64,000 nucleotides of DNA from Streptomyces sp. ISL-1 (GCF_018614585.1 NZ_JAGGOI010000029.1:240815-304814); one strand, 5' to 3'; shown: positions 25,421 through 34,501, numbered from the stretch's first letter. A program made the numbers and translations. The notes: generated by a model not told the origin, from the letters alone.

Positions 25421-25699
25421 TCTCACCCGGAAAACGGACCGACGGTAGGTCCCAGTCGCCCATGCCGCGAAGGAGGACGCGTCCTGACACCTGCAATTCA
25501 TCCGCTTCACTTTCGAAGGCGGCCCCGGGTGATCGGCCATGACGTCCCGGGGCCGCTGTCACCGGCCGTTTCGCCGGGTGAGGGATGCGGTTCCAGCCGC
25601 CGCGGGGGAGGGCGGATCAGGACCACCGACACATTGCACCGCGTGTCGTCTGGTCAACGACCGCGCCCGGCCAGGGACACGATGGTGTCAACACGGGCT

Positions 25700-25731
25700 G
25701 GTGCGGTCGTGCCGATCGGCACGACCGCACC
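25700..25731. repeat. Perfect 32-bp palindrome
   Basis: Half-site GGTGCGGTCGTGCCGA followed immediately by its reverse complement. It lies 115 bases past the protease stop codon. It may be the protease terminator (no loop spacer) or a recombination/operator site. Confidence 0.75.
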
Positions 25732-25844
25732 GCTGAGCGAAGTGCACCCGGGGCTGCAGCCCGGAACCGCGTGCCCGCGCCTGGAGTAGGACCGGGGATT
25801 GACTCGGGAGATGCAGCGGGCCACGACTGACGCCACTGGTGCTA

Positions 25845-27899
25845 TCAGCTGGTGACCTTTCCTGTGGCGACCAGGGCGAAGTCGGCGTCGGTCGCGGGGG
25901 TTTCCACGTGTCCGTCCGCGTTGACCTGGCTGGCGATGACCTGGATGGTCCAGGTGCCGGCGGCCGGGGTTTGGATGAACACGTTCTCGACAGTGTCGAT
26001 GGTGTTTGCCGAGCCACCCGGCGTGGACCAGTTGCCTGCCGCGAGTCCGTTGTTTCCCCAGTACACGGTTCCGTCCGGGGCGGTGAGCTTCAGGGTCAGG
26101 TCGTTGACCCGTGCCTGGGCCGCCGACGGCGAGCCCATCGGGTCGGTGTAGGCCATGGTCGCCTTCAGCGGCTCGCTGCCGTCGGTGGTCAGTGTGTATG
26201 TCGCGGTCTGGCCCCCCGTGAGCACGTCGGTCTCGTTGACCAGGATCGGCAGCTGCCAGTTGTTGCCCTGTGCCTGCTGGTGAAGGTTGCCGGCGCTGGC
26301 CGTACCCCAGCCCTGCTTCATTCGGGCCAGGTCGTGGGACTCGCCCGTGAAGGCGTACTGGTCGGCCGAGTTGATCAGCAACGCCTTGGCGGTGGCGGCA
26401 TGCGGCCGGGACGCGAAGACGTCGCGGTCCAGACCGGGGCCGCCATCGAAGACCCCGTCGGCCCACATCTGGAAGATGAGGCCCGAGTAGCCGCAGGTGA
26501 TCGGGGTGGAGGCACTGGTGCCGCTGAACGTGCCGGTGTACGCGGCGTCGCCGCCGCTCGCGGTGGTGTAGACCGCGTCGTAGTAGTTCGACAGGTCTGG
26601 CTTGATCCTCCCGTCCGCGGCAGGGCCGATGCTCCCGCCGCCGTTCCACGCGTCATCGGTGCGGGAGAGGGTGTCGTAGTGGTAGATGCCACCGACGGAC
26701 ACCACGTTCTTCGCCCACGCCTGTGGCCGGGCAGAGCGGTTACCGGTGTTGCCCTGGGTCTGGCAGATCAGGATGTCGTGGTCGAAGACGATGTCGTCCA
26801 TCGCCGCCGACGTCGAGTTGTAGCCGAACGTCAGCGCGCTGCCCCAACTGTTGGACTGGAACACCGCCCGGTAGGGGCCCGTCGGGTCGACGAGCTGCGC
26901 GGTGTGCGCCCACCGATCGGACACCAGGTTGTTGGCGAAGATGGGCTGTGCCTGAGGGAGCAGACCGCGGGCATTGGCGCTGACTCCGGAGGAGAAGATC
27001 TGCCCGTACGTCGAGGTGCCATGGCTCGTGCTGGTGGTGTTGGCGGTATGCATGATCGGCGGGAATGCCGCGAACTCCTGGTGCGTGGTGCGCAGCCCGG
27101 TGTCCATCACCTCACCGCGTACGCCTTGGCCGAGGTAGCCCAGCGCGGTCTCGACCGCGTCGGCGCCGCCCGCGACGCGGGCGTTGTTCATGTCCACTTC
27201 GCCTGCCGTCCAGACGTCGAGCGCGAGCACCGCGTCCAGGTGCGCCACGGCAAGCGCCTGCGCCGGCTCCAGGGTTGCCTCGATCAGTTGCCGGCTCGCC
27301 GATGCGACGTGCACGCTCCCACCGATCGCCCTGATCCGCTCGACCACCGCCCGTTGGTCGGCGGCGTTCCGTTCCACGAGCGTGATGAGGTATCGGCGGG
27401 TGCTCGACGGCACGGCCCCGCCTTCGACCTTGTCGCCGGCGTCGTACGGGCCGACCCATCGCACGAACGGCAGCGCAGCGACCCGCCCTCGGGTCGCGGC
27501 GTCCATTTGCACCACGTAGGTGGCGTCGGGAATGTAGGCGCCGATCCGGGCACCGAGGGCCGCCAACGCGGCGCGGTGGCTGTCGAGCGGCGTGGTCGCG
27601 AACTGGACCAGGTACGCGCGGCCGTCCTCCGACCGTAGGGGTCCCCGCGGCCGGGTGCGTTCCCCCTGCGGTGTGGTCGGATCGAAGGTGCGGGTGCGCA
27701 GCCGGATCTGCGTGGGCTCCGGGTGTGTCGGGCTCCATGTCGGACGGTCGTTTCGATTCAGGGAGTCGTGGGCGACGCTTGCGAGCCGGGTTGGTTCCGT
27801 GCGGCCGTGGTGCGCCGACATGGACAGGGCGGGGCTGGCGAAGGCGGCGAGGACCAGGGCGAGGACGGTGTACGTCGCTGCGCGTGCGGAGTTACGCAT
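25845..27899 (-). CDS. Secreted subtilisin-like (S8) serine protease
   Basis: 684 residues from ATG 27899 (CAGGAG 4 bases before). The signal peptide TYTVLALVLAAFASPALS is followed by a pro-region and the S8 domain. The catalytic triad is Asp266 (GEVMDTGL), His293 (TSHGTSTYG) and Ser462 (FSGTSASTP), with oxyanion Asn384 (QTQGNTGNRS). The C-terminal P-like/PPC beta domain (ATYTLTTDGSEPLKATMAYTDP...AGTWTIQVIA) ends DADFALVATGKVTS. It is exported and acts outside the cell or on the wall. Divergent from the WxL-like genes, which may be its substrates or partners. Confidence 0.9.
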   Translation of the reverse strand: MRNSARAATYTVLALVLAAFASPALSMSAHHGRTEPTRLASVAHDSLNRNDRPTWSPTHPEPTQIRLRTRTFDPTTPQGERTRPRGPLRSEDGRAYLVQFATTPLDSHRAALAALGARIGAYIPDATYVVQMDAATRGRVAALPFVRWVGPYDAGDKVEGGAVPSSTRRYLITLVERNAADQRAVVERIRAIGGSVHVASASRQLIEATLEPAQALAVAHLDAVLALDVWTAGEVDMNNARVAGGADAVETALGYLGQGVRGEVMDTGLRTTHQEFAAFPPIMHTANTTSTSHGTSTYGQIFSSGVSANARGLLPQAQPIFANNLVSDRWAHTAQLVDPTGPYRAVFQSNSWGSALTFGYNSTSAAMDDIVFDHDILICQTQGNTGNRSARPQAWAKNVVSVGGIYHYDTLSRTDDAWNGGGSIGPAADGRIKPDLSNYYDAVYTTASGGDAAYTGTFSGTSASTPITCGYSGLIFQMWADGVFDGGPGLDRDVFASRPHAATAKALLINSADQYAFTGESHDLARMKQGWGTASAGNLHQQAQGNNWQLPILVNETDVLTGGQTATYTLTTDGSEPLKATMAYTDPMGSPSAAQARVNDLTLKLTAPDGTVYWGNNGLAAGNWSTPGGSANTIDTVENVFIQTPAAGTWTIQVIASQVNADGHVETPATDADFALVATGKVTS

Positions 27900-28041
27900 G
27901 GGGCTCCTGGACGAAGATCCGCCGGGGGGTGCGGATGGGCGAAACCGGTCGAGGAACGCTAACCGGTCGGAGCCAGACAGAAACCGACCGAATGGGTGAT
28001 GATGGATCAAAAGCACCCGCAGCGGTGTCTATAGTCGCGGC

Positions 28042-28584
28042 GTGCACATGCTGTGGACGCTTATGGGCGCTGGGTCGGCGGTCATGGTGACGGTGTTGCC
28101 CGGCGTAGCAGCGCCGGTGGAGAGTCACGCTTCGGGACGCGTCGAGCAACCGTCGGGCACACTGTCGATCACCGTGCCGGCCGCGGTGAATCTCGGCTCT
28201 GCCTTCCCTGGTTCATCGATCAGCCGACAGATCGGTGAAGTCCGGGTGTCGGACAGGCGGGGCGGGCAGAACGCGGTCTGGACCGCGAAGGTGTCGGCGA
28301 GCGACTTCACGACGCCGGGCGGCGGCGCCGCCCGGCAGATCTCCAGGAACCAGCTCTCGTACTGGTCGGGCCAGGCCACCAGCACCATGGGCCCCGGCAC
28401 CCGTGTACCGGGCCAGGCCACGAGCGCGCAGGCGCAGAGCCTGAGCGTCCCGCGTACCGCGTTCGCCAAGACGTCGGGCAACGGGAACAACACCACAGCC
28501 TGGCAGCCGACGCTGATCGTCGCGGTGCCGGCGACCGCCGTGGGCGGCACCTACACAGGTACAATCACCCACTCAGTCGCATGA
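28042..28584 (+). CDS. Secreted WxL-like domain protein 1
   Basis: About 180 residues with an N-terminal signal peptide (LWTLMGAGSAVMVTVLPGVAA). The mature part has beta-rich ...LSITVPAAVNLGSAFPG, then AVWTAKVSASDFTT, which matches the first WxL motif (W-T-x followed by VSASDF). It ends in VGGTYTGTITHSVA, the typical closing strand. Close paralogue of the next gene. GTG 28042 or ATG 28048 is the start; no strong ribosome site. WxL domains bind peptidoglycan noncovalently in Firmicutes. Confidence 0.75.
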   Translation: MHMLWTLMGAGSAVMVTVLPGVAAPVESHASGRVEQPSGTLSITVPAAVNLGSAFPGSSISRQIGEVRVSDRRGGQNAVWTAKVSASDFTTPGGGAARQISRNQLSYWSGQATSTMGPGTRVPGQATSAQAQSLSVPRTAFAKTSGNGNNTTAWQPTLIVAVPATAVGGTYTGTITHSVA

Positions 28585-28632
28585 CACATGCTAAATACCA
28601 ACATTTCGTCAGATCCGGAATATGTTGGTGCG

Positions 28633-29178
28633 GTGCGCAGAACAGTATTGCTTTCGTGTGTCATTGCCGTCGCCGTGGTCGGCGCGGCATCGCTGCCTGC
28701 GGTCGCCCAGCCGTCGGGGGACACGACCGTGACGTTCACCGTGGCAACGGCGAACCTCAAGATCGAGGTGCCCGCCTCGCGTAACCTGGGGTCCGGGTTC
28801 CCGGGGCAGACGATCAGCGGTCAGCTCGGCACCGTGACGGTGATCGACGAGCGGGCCGCGGCGGACGCCACGTGGAAGGCGTCGGTGGTCTCGACGCAGT
28901 TCGACACCGGAACGGACTCGCCTACCGAGGTCGTCCCGCCGAACCTGGTGGACTACTGGTCCGGGCAGGCGACCGCCACCTCCGGCAACGGCACTTTCGT
29001 GCCCGGCCAGCCCACGCGTGCCGACCGGCAAAGCCTGGAGCGGCCACGCACCGCGTTCTCCAAGACCTCGGGCAGCGGAAACAACAGCGCGAGCTGGAAC
29101 CCGACCCTGGAGATCACCATCCCGCAGGACGCCGTCGGAGGTCTCTACAGCGGGACGGTGACCCATTCGGTGGCATGA
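28633..29178 (+). CDS. Secreted WxL-like domain protein 2
   Basis: 181 residues from GTG 28633, which gives a clean signal peptide (RRTVLLSCVIAVAVVGAASLPAVAQ). ATG 28588 adds 15 polar residues. It is paralogous to protein 1: LKIEVPASRNLGSGFPGQTISGQLG, ATWKASVVSTQF in the WxL position, PRTAFSKTSGSGNN and the same GLYSGTVTHSVA end. An inverted repeat (CCAACAT / ATGTTGG) lies just before the GTG. Same strand and close spacing as genes 1 and 3. Confidence 0.75.
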   Translation: MRRTVLLSCVIAVAVVGAASLPAVAQPSGDTTVTFTVATANLKIEVPASRNLGSGFPGQTISGQLGTVTVIDERAAADATWKASVVSTQFDTGTDSPTEVVPPNLVDYWSGQATATSGNGTFVPGQPTRADRQSLERPRTAFSKTSGSGNNSASWNPTLEITIPQDAVGGLYSGTVTHSVA

Positions 29179-29182
29179 GCCC

Positions 29183-30145
29183 GTGGGTGGACTACTCCTG
29201 GCGGTATCACTGCTCATCGGATCACTCGCGCCGCCCGTCGCCGCGCAGGAGCCGCCGCGGTCCTCTGACGACCTGAGCGTCGGCATCCGGCTCGTCGACG
29301 CGCCGGTCAGCCGCCGCGAAGACAACCGTGCCCACCGCTACATCATCGATCACATCAAACCAGCCCAGCAGATTCGCAGGCGCATCGCAGTCACCAACTA
29401 CTCGGACACCCGTCACCGCGTACAGCTCTACCCCGCGGCCGCCGCGGTCCACAAGGACGGCTTCACCTTCGCCCACGGTCGTACCGGCAACGAGCTCACC
29501 AGGTGGGTGACGCTCGCGCCCAGCGAACTCGTCCTGGCGCCCGACGAGACGGCGACAGTGTGGACCGAGATCACCGTGGCGAACGATGCGACCGGCGGCG
29601 AACACTACGGTGTCATCTGGGCGGAGATCAGTCCCCAGCACGACCTCTCGGAGCAGGTACGCAACGTGGCCCGCGCCGGGGTGCGCATCTATCTGTCCGT
29701 CGGGCCCGGCGGGGAACCGCGCTCCGACTTCCGCATCGAAGATCTGACCGGCACCCGCACCGCTAACGGCGTACCGGTGGTCACGGCCCGAGTGAAGAAC
29801 ACCGGCGGGCGGGCCCTCGACCTTACCGGCAAACTCACCCTGTCGGACGGGCCAGGCGGCGCGTTCGCAGGCCCGTTCAACGTCAAGGCAGGCACCATCG
29901 GCCCGGGCCACTCGACTGTCGCGACCACCGCACTCGACCGGGGGCTGCCGGGCGGTAAGTGGACCGCACGGGTGACCCTCGCCAGTGGACTCGTCACACG
30001 CGAGACTACCGGCCGCATCACCATCGGCACGCCACAGCGCGACGGGAACACCATGATGGCCATGCTCACGGTCAGCGGCCTCCTTTCGGTTGCCGCGACA
30101 ACGCTGCTCGCCTACGCATACCGCCGCCGCAACCGCGTCCGCTGA
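29183..30145 (+). CDS. DUF916/WxL-interacting-like membrane-anchored protein
   Basis: 320 residues from GTG 29183, 4 bases after the previous stop. It has a signal peptide (LLLAVSLLIGSLAPPVAA), then a DUF916-like Ig domain (RRRIAVTNYSDTRHRVQLYPAAAAV, WVTLAPSELVLAPDETATVWTEITV, GEHYGVIWAEI) and a second beta domain (VVTARVKNTGGRALDLTGKLTL). A C-terminal transmembrane helix (AMLTVSGLLSVAATTLLAYAY) with an RRRNRVR tail completes it. This is the WxLIP architecture. It forms a three-gene unit with the two WxL-like genes. Confidence 0.75.
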   Translation: MGGLLLAVSLLIGSLAPPVAAQEPPRSSDDLSVGIRLVDAPVSRREDNRAHRYIIDHIKPAQQIRRRIAVTNYSDTRHRVQLYPAAAAVHKDGFTFAHGRTGNELTRWVTLAPSELVLAPDETATVWTEITVANDATGGEHYGVIWAEISPQHDLSEQVRNVARAGVRIYLSVGPGGEPRSDFRIEDLTGTRTANGVPVVTARVKNTGGRALDLTGKLTLSDGPGGAFAGPFNVKAGTIGPGHSTVATTALDRGLPGGKWTARVTLASGLVTRETTGRITIGTPQRDGNTMMAMLTVSGLLSVAATTLLAYAYRRRNRVR

Positions 30146-30229
30146 CCGGGCCACACCGCGACGCCCGAGCGCGGCCTCAGGGCATTCACCTCGGCACGCC
30201 GCATTCGCCTCGGCCCCCCTCCCGGAGGC

Positions 30230-30420
30230 AGACATGCGCCGCTTCATCGATGGCCAGGACTGGCTGACCATCTTCCAATTGCCCGCCTGTGCGGCGAGCT
30301 CAACCCGGTCGAAGGCGTGTGGTCGCTGCTGCGACGCAGCTACACCGCCAACATCCGCTCACGGACGCCGCTCACCTCGCATGCGCCAAGCAGGACCGCC
30401 ACCAGCACCGGCGTGGTCAC
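30230..30420 (+). mobile_element. IS630-family transposase 3' remnant
   Basis: RRFIDGQDWLTIFQLPA then, after one missing base at about 30290, ELNPVEGVWSLLRRSYTANI: the last DDE block of IS630 transposases (NPVE with catalytic Glu). Upstream parts are absent. It may be the lost 3' half of the IS630 at 10.9 or 22.5 kb. Confidence 0.65.
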
Positions 30421-30700
30421 GGACACCCGCGCCTGGTTCGGCTACACCGCCGCTCCCAGCACCACCGATGACGCCCGGGTGCGTCACCTCACCCTGGCGC
30501 TCCCAGCCCGCATCCGCCGGGCGGTGCCGGCCCGCGGGAACTTCCCCTCCGAGGCCGCCGCGCTGAAGTGTGTCCTCCTCGCCGTCATGAGCCTCGAACC
30601 CAGCGGCAAGGGCCGCAAACGATGGACCAGCCGCTGGAAGCGAGCCTTGCAGGCGTTCGACATCGCCTTCGGCGGACGCCTCTCAGCAGCTCGCTTTACG
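30420..30700 (+). mobile_element. IS256-family transposase C-terminal remnant
   Basis: RIRRAVPARGNFPSEAAALK followed by CVLLAVMSLEPSGKGRKRW and WKRALQAFDIAFGGRL matches the C-terminus of Mutator/IS256 transposases. A piece of the preceding region (FGYTAAPSTTDDAR) is joined by a deletion. Only the end is present. Confidence 0.65.
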
Positions 30701-30805
30701 CGCCTGTGGTGTCTTCTTCGCCGTGTCGGTGCGCTGAGACCCTGCCGGCGCTGGCCATCAGGCAGCCCGACGGCCAGCGATCACGAGTTGGCGGACAGGT
30801 CGCCG

Positions 30806-31261
30806 TCAGGGCACCTCGCGTTCTCCCGGGTGGTGCCATCGTGGTGTGCGCCTGGTGAGGAGGTCGATCACGGAGCGTACGAAGACGGCTTGGATGAAGA
30901 TGTCGTAGGCGAGTTCGATGACCAGGGGGAAGGCGAGGGCCCGGGCGCGCCAGCCGCCGCTCCAGACGGTGACGGTCCGCTCCAGTACGAACACCAGGCC
31001 CACCGCGATCCAGAACGGCCGCAGGTGCCATCCGCCGATGACCGCAGGCAGTGCCATGAGGAGGAGATACAGCAACAGGGCGATAACTCCCACGGCGATG
31101 CCTGCCTGCTGGGCCCAGTAACGCCGTGTGATGGGGTTGAGTCCGTAGCGGCGCAGGTTCTCCAGTGCTCCGCGGGTCCAGCGCGTCCGCTGCCACCACA
31201 GGTCGCGCCAGGTCGGCATGATCTCGGTGGTCAGGCGGCAGTCCGGTGGTGAGATCAGGTC
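30806..31261 (-). pseudogene. Family 2 glycosyltransferase, 3' fragment
   Basis: Reading from about 31261: DLISPPDCRLTTEIMPTWRD, then WWQRTRWTRGALENLRRYG (the QxxRW-type motif of processive GT2 enzymes), then about three transmembrane helices (VGVIALLLYLLLMALPAVI; FWIAVGLVFVLERTVTVW; ELAYDIFIQAVFVRSVIDLL). The catalytic N-terminal half is missing where phage DNA begins. A synthase of a beta-linked polysaccharide has been cut. Confidence 0.75.
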
Positions 31262-31266
31262 CGCCA

Positions 31267-31533
31267 GTGACGATCAGCGCCGCGCCCAGACGGCAGGAAT
31301 TCAGGCCGAAGCCGACCAGCGCGGTCGAGGAGGCGATAGTCGCGGCCGTGATTGCGACGATCGCCTTTATCGGGGGGACCCTCTGGCTGACCCGGCGTGG
31401 CCCTTGCGGCTCTGGAGTAGCACGAAAGCCGCACGATGGTTGGATGAGCCCGCCCTTGGTCCTGGGTACGCTGATCGCACGGCGCGGGGCCGTCTACGGG
31501 AGGGAAGTGTCCCGATGGGCCTGCGCCAGTTGA
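31267..31533 (+). CDS. Possible small phage membrane protein
   Basis: A frame from GTG 31267 with a hydrophobic helix (EAIVAAVIATIAFIGGTLWL) and polar ends, overlapping the portal start by 19 bases. It lacks a clear ribosome site, and its 5' end is within 10 bases of the glycosyltransferase breakpoint, so it may be truncated. Uncertain. Confidence 0.35.
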   Translation: MTISAAPRRQEFRPKPTSAVEEAIVAAVIATIAFIGGTLWLTRRGPCGSGVARKPHDGWMSPPLVLGTLIARRGAVYGREVSRWACAS

Positions 31534-33251
31534 TCGTCGACGCCTGGTCCTGGCTGTCGTACAAGCCGGTGATGGCTGATGTCGGCCGACCTGGGAACCG
31601 GGTGTTTCCTGAGTTGGCGTCGTCGTGGCTTCCGCCGCATGAGTTGCGGCGGTTGGCCGCATACAAGGTGCTGGCGGCCTACGACAACAACCAGGCTGGT
31701 CAGCTGGCCGCGGCGAGCGGTGATGAAGCGGCGTTGGAGCGGCGCGAACTGGGCGACGCGGCGAACCTCGTGGACACTGCACTGGGCTACCTGCTCGGCT
31801 CCCAGCAGAAGATCGCCGTGGAGGACGCCGAGCACGCTGACGAGGGGGCCCCGAAGCCAGGCTCGACAGAGGCCGCGGCCGTGCAGCAGCGGCTGCGGAA
31901 GTGGGCCGAGAAGGAACTGCTGACGCTTCGGATTCAGCAGGCGGAGCGTGCCGCGGTGCTGCTGGGCGACAGCGTCTTCGTGCTGGCGTGGAATCCGCAG
32001 AAGCAGCGGCCGACGCTGCGTACGTACGATCCGGGGTTCTACTTCCCGCAGTGGGAGGACGAGGACGCCGACTTCCCGACGCGGGTGCATCTGGCGTGGG
32101 AGCTGCCGGAGGACGAGGACGCGGGGCTGAAGGCAAGGGTTCGGCGGGTGACGTATGAGCTGGGTCCGATATCCGAGGACGACGAGAGCGCGGTGCGGGT
32201 CTATCCGTGGGAGCCGGGGCGGTCGTCGAATGTGACGTGTTACCTGACTGATGCGGAATGGCTGCTGGAGGACTTGAAGCGCGGGGAGACGCTGGACCGG
32301 CTGCCGATGGATGAGGCGGCGTTTCGGGTAAGGCGGGACGGCACCGAGCTGGACCGGCTGGATCTGATGATCGACTTTGTGCCGGTCATCCACATCACGA
32401 ACACGATCCCGGACGGCGGGGAGCACTGGGGCCGGTCGTCCATCGCCCGGGTTCTCCAGGGCTTGGATGAGCTGGCGGCGACCGACTCGGATAGCTCGGC
32501 CGCGTCCGCAACGACGGGCACGCCGATCATCGGGCTTGCGGGGGCGCGGTTGCCGGTGGACCGGTCGACGGGAAAGCCGCAGCAGCTGAAGGTGGAGGCC
32601 GGCGCGGTGTGGCAACTGGGCGACTCGGGGCGCATGGATGCGCTGGATACGTCGCCTCAGCTGGCGGAGCTGCGCTCTCGGGTGGAGCACCTGTTGGACC
32701 GGATCGCGTCGAATTCGCGAGTGACGGCGGCCGGGCTGGGGACGCTGGATGCCTCGGAGGTGCCGTCGGGCTACGCGTTGAAGCTGGCGTTGGGACCGCT
32801 GGATGCGCTGGTGGGAGCGATGCGGCTGGCCAGGGAGCACAAGTACCGGCTGTTGTTCAAGTTCATGCAGCGGCTGTACCAGGCCGGTCGCGCTGAGGGA
32901 TGGACGGCTGGGGAGTCGTTCGCGGCGCGGCTGTCGTGGGCGCCGCACACGCCGACGGACCGTGCAGCGGTGCTGGAGGAGGTCGCCCAGGCTTACGGGG
33001 CCGGGGTGCTATCGCTGGAGACGGCGGTGGCGATGTTGATGGACGCGGGCTACCCGATCAAAGACGCCTCGCAGGAGGTGGCCCGTATCCGGGCGAAGGC
33101 CGAGCAGGAGGCTGCGGCGCGGATGGCGGAGGCTGCGGCGCGCCAGGGCAAGGACGACGAGGACCAAGAGGACGAGGACGGTGGTGCGTCACTGCGCGGC
33201 AGCGCGGAGAAGGAGGAGAAGGAGCGGGAGCCGGTGGCCGCTGGGCGCTGA
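31515..33251 (+). CDS. Phage portal protein
   Basis: 578 residues from ATG 31515 with GGGAGGGA 9 bases upstream. The open frame starts at 31218, but its first 99 codons are not protein-like. Portal features: LAAYKVLAAYDNNQ near the N-terminus, FYFPQWEDEDADFPTRVHLAWELP, IDFVPVIHITNTIPDGGEHWGRSSIARVLQGLDELAAT (the clip/wing core), and a long C-terminal helix with AAVLEEVAQAYGAGVLSLETAVAMLMDAGYP, ending in a charged tail. It forms the dodecameric DNA port where terminase docks. Confidence 0.88.
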   Translation: MGLRQLIVDAWSWLSYKPVMADVGRPGNRVFPELASSWLPPHELRRLAAYKVLAAYDNNQAGQLAAASGDEAALERRELGDAANLVDTALGYLLGSQQKIAVEDAEHADEGAPKPGSTEAAAVQQRLRKWAEKELLTLRIQQAERAAVLLGDSVFVLAWNPQKQRPTLRTYDPGFYFPQWEDEDADFPTRVHLAWELPEDEDAGLKARVRRVTYELGPISEDDESAVRVYPWEPGRSSNVTCYLTDAEWLLEDLKRGETLDRLPMDEAAFRVRRDGTELDRLDLMIDFVPVIHITNTIPDGGEHWGRSSIARVLQGLDELAATDSDSSAASATTGTPIIGLAGARLPVDRSTGKPQQLKVEAGAVWQLGDSGRMDALDTSPQLAELRSRVEHLLDRIASNSRVTAAGLGTLDASEVPSGYALKLALGPLDALVGAMRLAREHKYRLLFKFMQRLYQAGRAEGWTAGESFAARLSWAPHTPTDRAAVLEEVAQAYGAGVLSLETAVAMLMDAGYPIKDASQEVARIRAKAEQEAAARMAEAAARQGKDDEDQEDEDGGASLRGSAEKEEKEREPVAAGR

Positions 33252-33328
33252 GGACCGGAGCCGGTGGCAGTGTCGGCGCTGATGGCTACACTGATCGGCA
33301 GCGCGGGGGCGCGCACTGGAGGAGTTGT

Positions 33329-33982
33329 ATGGCCCGGCCCCTGCCGACTCGCAGCCCTGTCGGTTATCGCCGTGATGGGCGGCCGATCTTCCCCATCGTT
33401 GGGGCCTCGTCGGAGGACGAGACGAACGAGCACCTGGACGACGCCGATGACGGCGGTAGTCAGGAGCAGCAGGTCACGGTGACCCAGGACCGCCTGGGGA
33501 AGATGCTGACCAGGGAAAAGGCCCAGGGCGAACGCGCTGCGATCAAGCGCCTATAGCGCGAGGCCGAGCAGGCCGCGCTGTCCGAGGTGAAACGCCGGGA
33601 ACAAGCTGCTGCCGAGAGGGAGTTGCAGGCGGCCCGGCGCGAGGAACTGGCGGCCGAACGTGAACGTGCGGCCCTTCGCCGGGCGGCACTGGTATCTCTC
33701 GGCGCCGAGGGGAATGACCTGGTGGATGCCGAGCGGCTGCTTGCTGTCGATGACGAAGATGCGGACGAGTCGCAGATATCGGCTGCGGCCGAGGCGCTGC
33801 GGTCGCGGCGCCCGGAGCTGTTCGGCGAGGTACGGATGCAGGTGCCGGCGGCCCCGGATGGTGCTCCGGCCGGGCGGGGCCCGCAGCGTAAGACGCCCGT
33901 GAGTCGGCCGGGTTCAGCCGGTTTGGAGATGGCGCGTCGGCGCGGGCTCGTACCGGCTGCCGAGTTCAGCGACGCCCGCTGA
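33329..33982 (+). pseudogene. Capsid scaffolding protein interrupted by an in-frame TAG
   Basis: ATG 33329 has GGAGGAG 5 bases upstream. The frame runs to TAG at 33554-33556 (AAIKRL*REAEQAALSEVK) and continues open in the same frame to 33982. Both sides form one charged coiled coil (KRREQAAAERELQAARREEL), followed by a C-terminal helix and LEMARRRGLVP. The full length would be 217 residues, normal for scaffolds between portal and capsid genes. Either a nonsense mutation inactivates the phage, or a suppressor reads through. Confidence 0.7.
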
Positions 33983-34084
33983 CGCACGTGCAGTTGGGGG
34001 ACCACGCCCCCGGAACTTCGTGGACGGCATCGCCCTCATGGGCGGTGTGCGGACAGTTACCGCATTCGTCCATGGAGACACAGC

Positions 34085-34501
34085 GTGACCATTCAGCCTG
34101 TTACGACGTCCGAGTACGTGACCGCCAACCGCGAGTGGCTGGCGGCCCTGCACGGCACGGAATCGACCGACACGATCACCCTCGACCTTTCGCTGTTCAC
34201 CGAGGGGGTGCACTACCAGTGCGGTGACGGCTGCGACCCGTACGGCCGGGTCTTCTCGGGTGTGGCGGTCGGCAAGGTTGCCGAGTCGAAGCTGTACGGC
34301 GCCTACGACCCGGAGGCCCACTGCGGCCGTCAGGTCCTGCGCGGCTTCGTCGTCGCCGAGGCCCCGTTCGCTCCGGGCCAGACCCGCGTACCCGCGGCGC
34401 TGTTGTGGCACGGCGCGGTGAAGGCATCGAAGGTCCCGGGCGGCCTCGACGTGTCGCAGCTGACGTGGCACCCGCGCGCCGCGCAGATCCGGTTCGTGTG
34501 A
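34085..34501 (+). CDS. Head decoration protein
   Basis: 138 residues from GTG 34085. TTSEYVTANREWLAALHGTEST...LFTEGVHY then DPYGRVFSGVAVGKV and PAALLWHGAVKASKVPG resemble actinophage head-fibre/decoration proteins encoded just before the major capsid. It stabilises the shell. Spacing to the capsid gene is 14 bases. Confidence 0.75.
   Translation: MTIQPVTTSEYVTANREWLAALHGTESTDTITLDLSLFTEGVHYQCGDGCDPYGRVFSGVAVGKVAESKLYGAYDPEAHCGRQVLRGFVVAEAPFAPGQTRVPAALLWHGAVKASKVPGGLDVSQLTWHPRAAQIRFV

Larger units (their letters stand above)
25138..25844. other. Intergenic remnants between carbonic anhydrase side and protease
   Basis: Contains a resolvase scrap (25295-25420) and a 32-bp perfect palindrome (25700-25731). 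Otherwise no gene. Confidence 0.5.

Noticed and set aside
25839..27638. 599-residue plus-strand frame
   Set aside because: Antisense of the S8 protease, whose catalytic triad and signal peptide are clear.
31218..31514. 99-codon N-terminal extension of the portal protein
   Set aside because: The translation is not protein-like, and the ATG at 31515 has a strong ribosome site.
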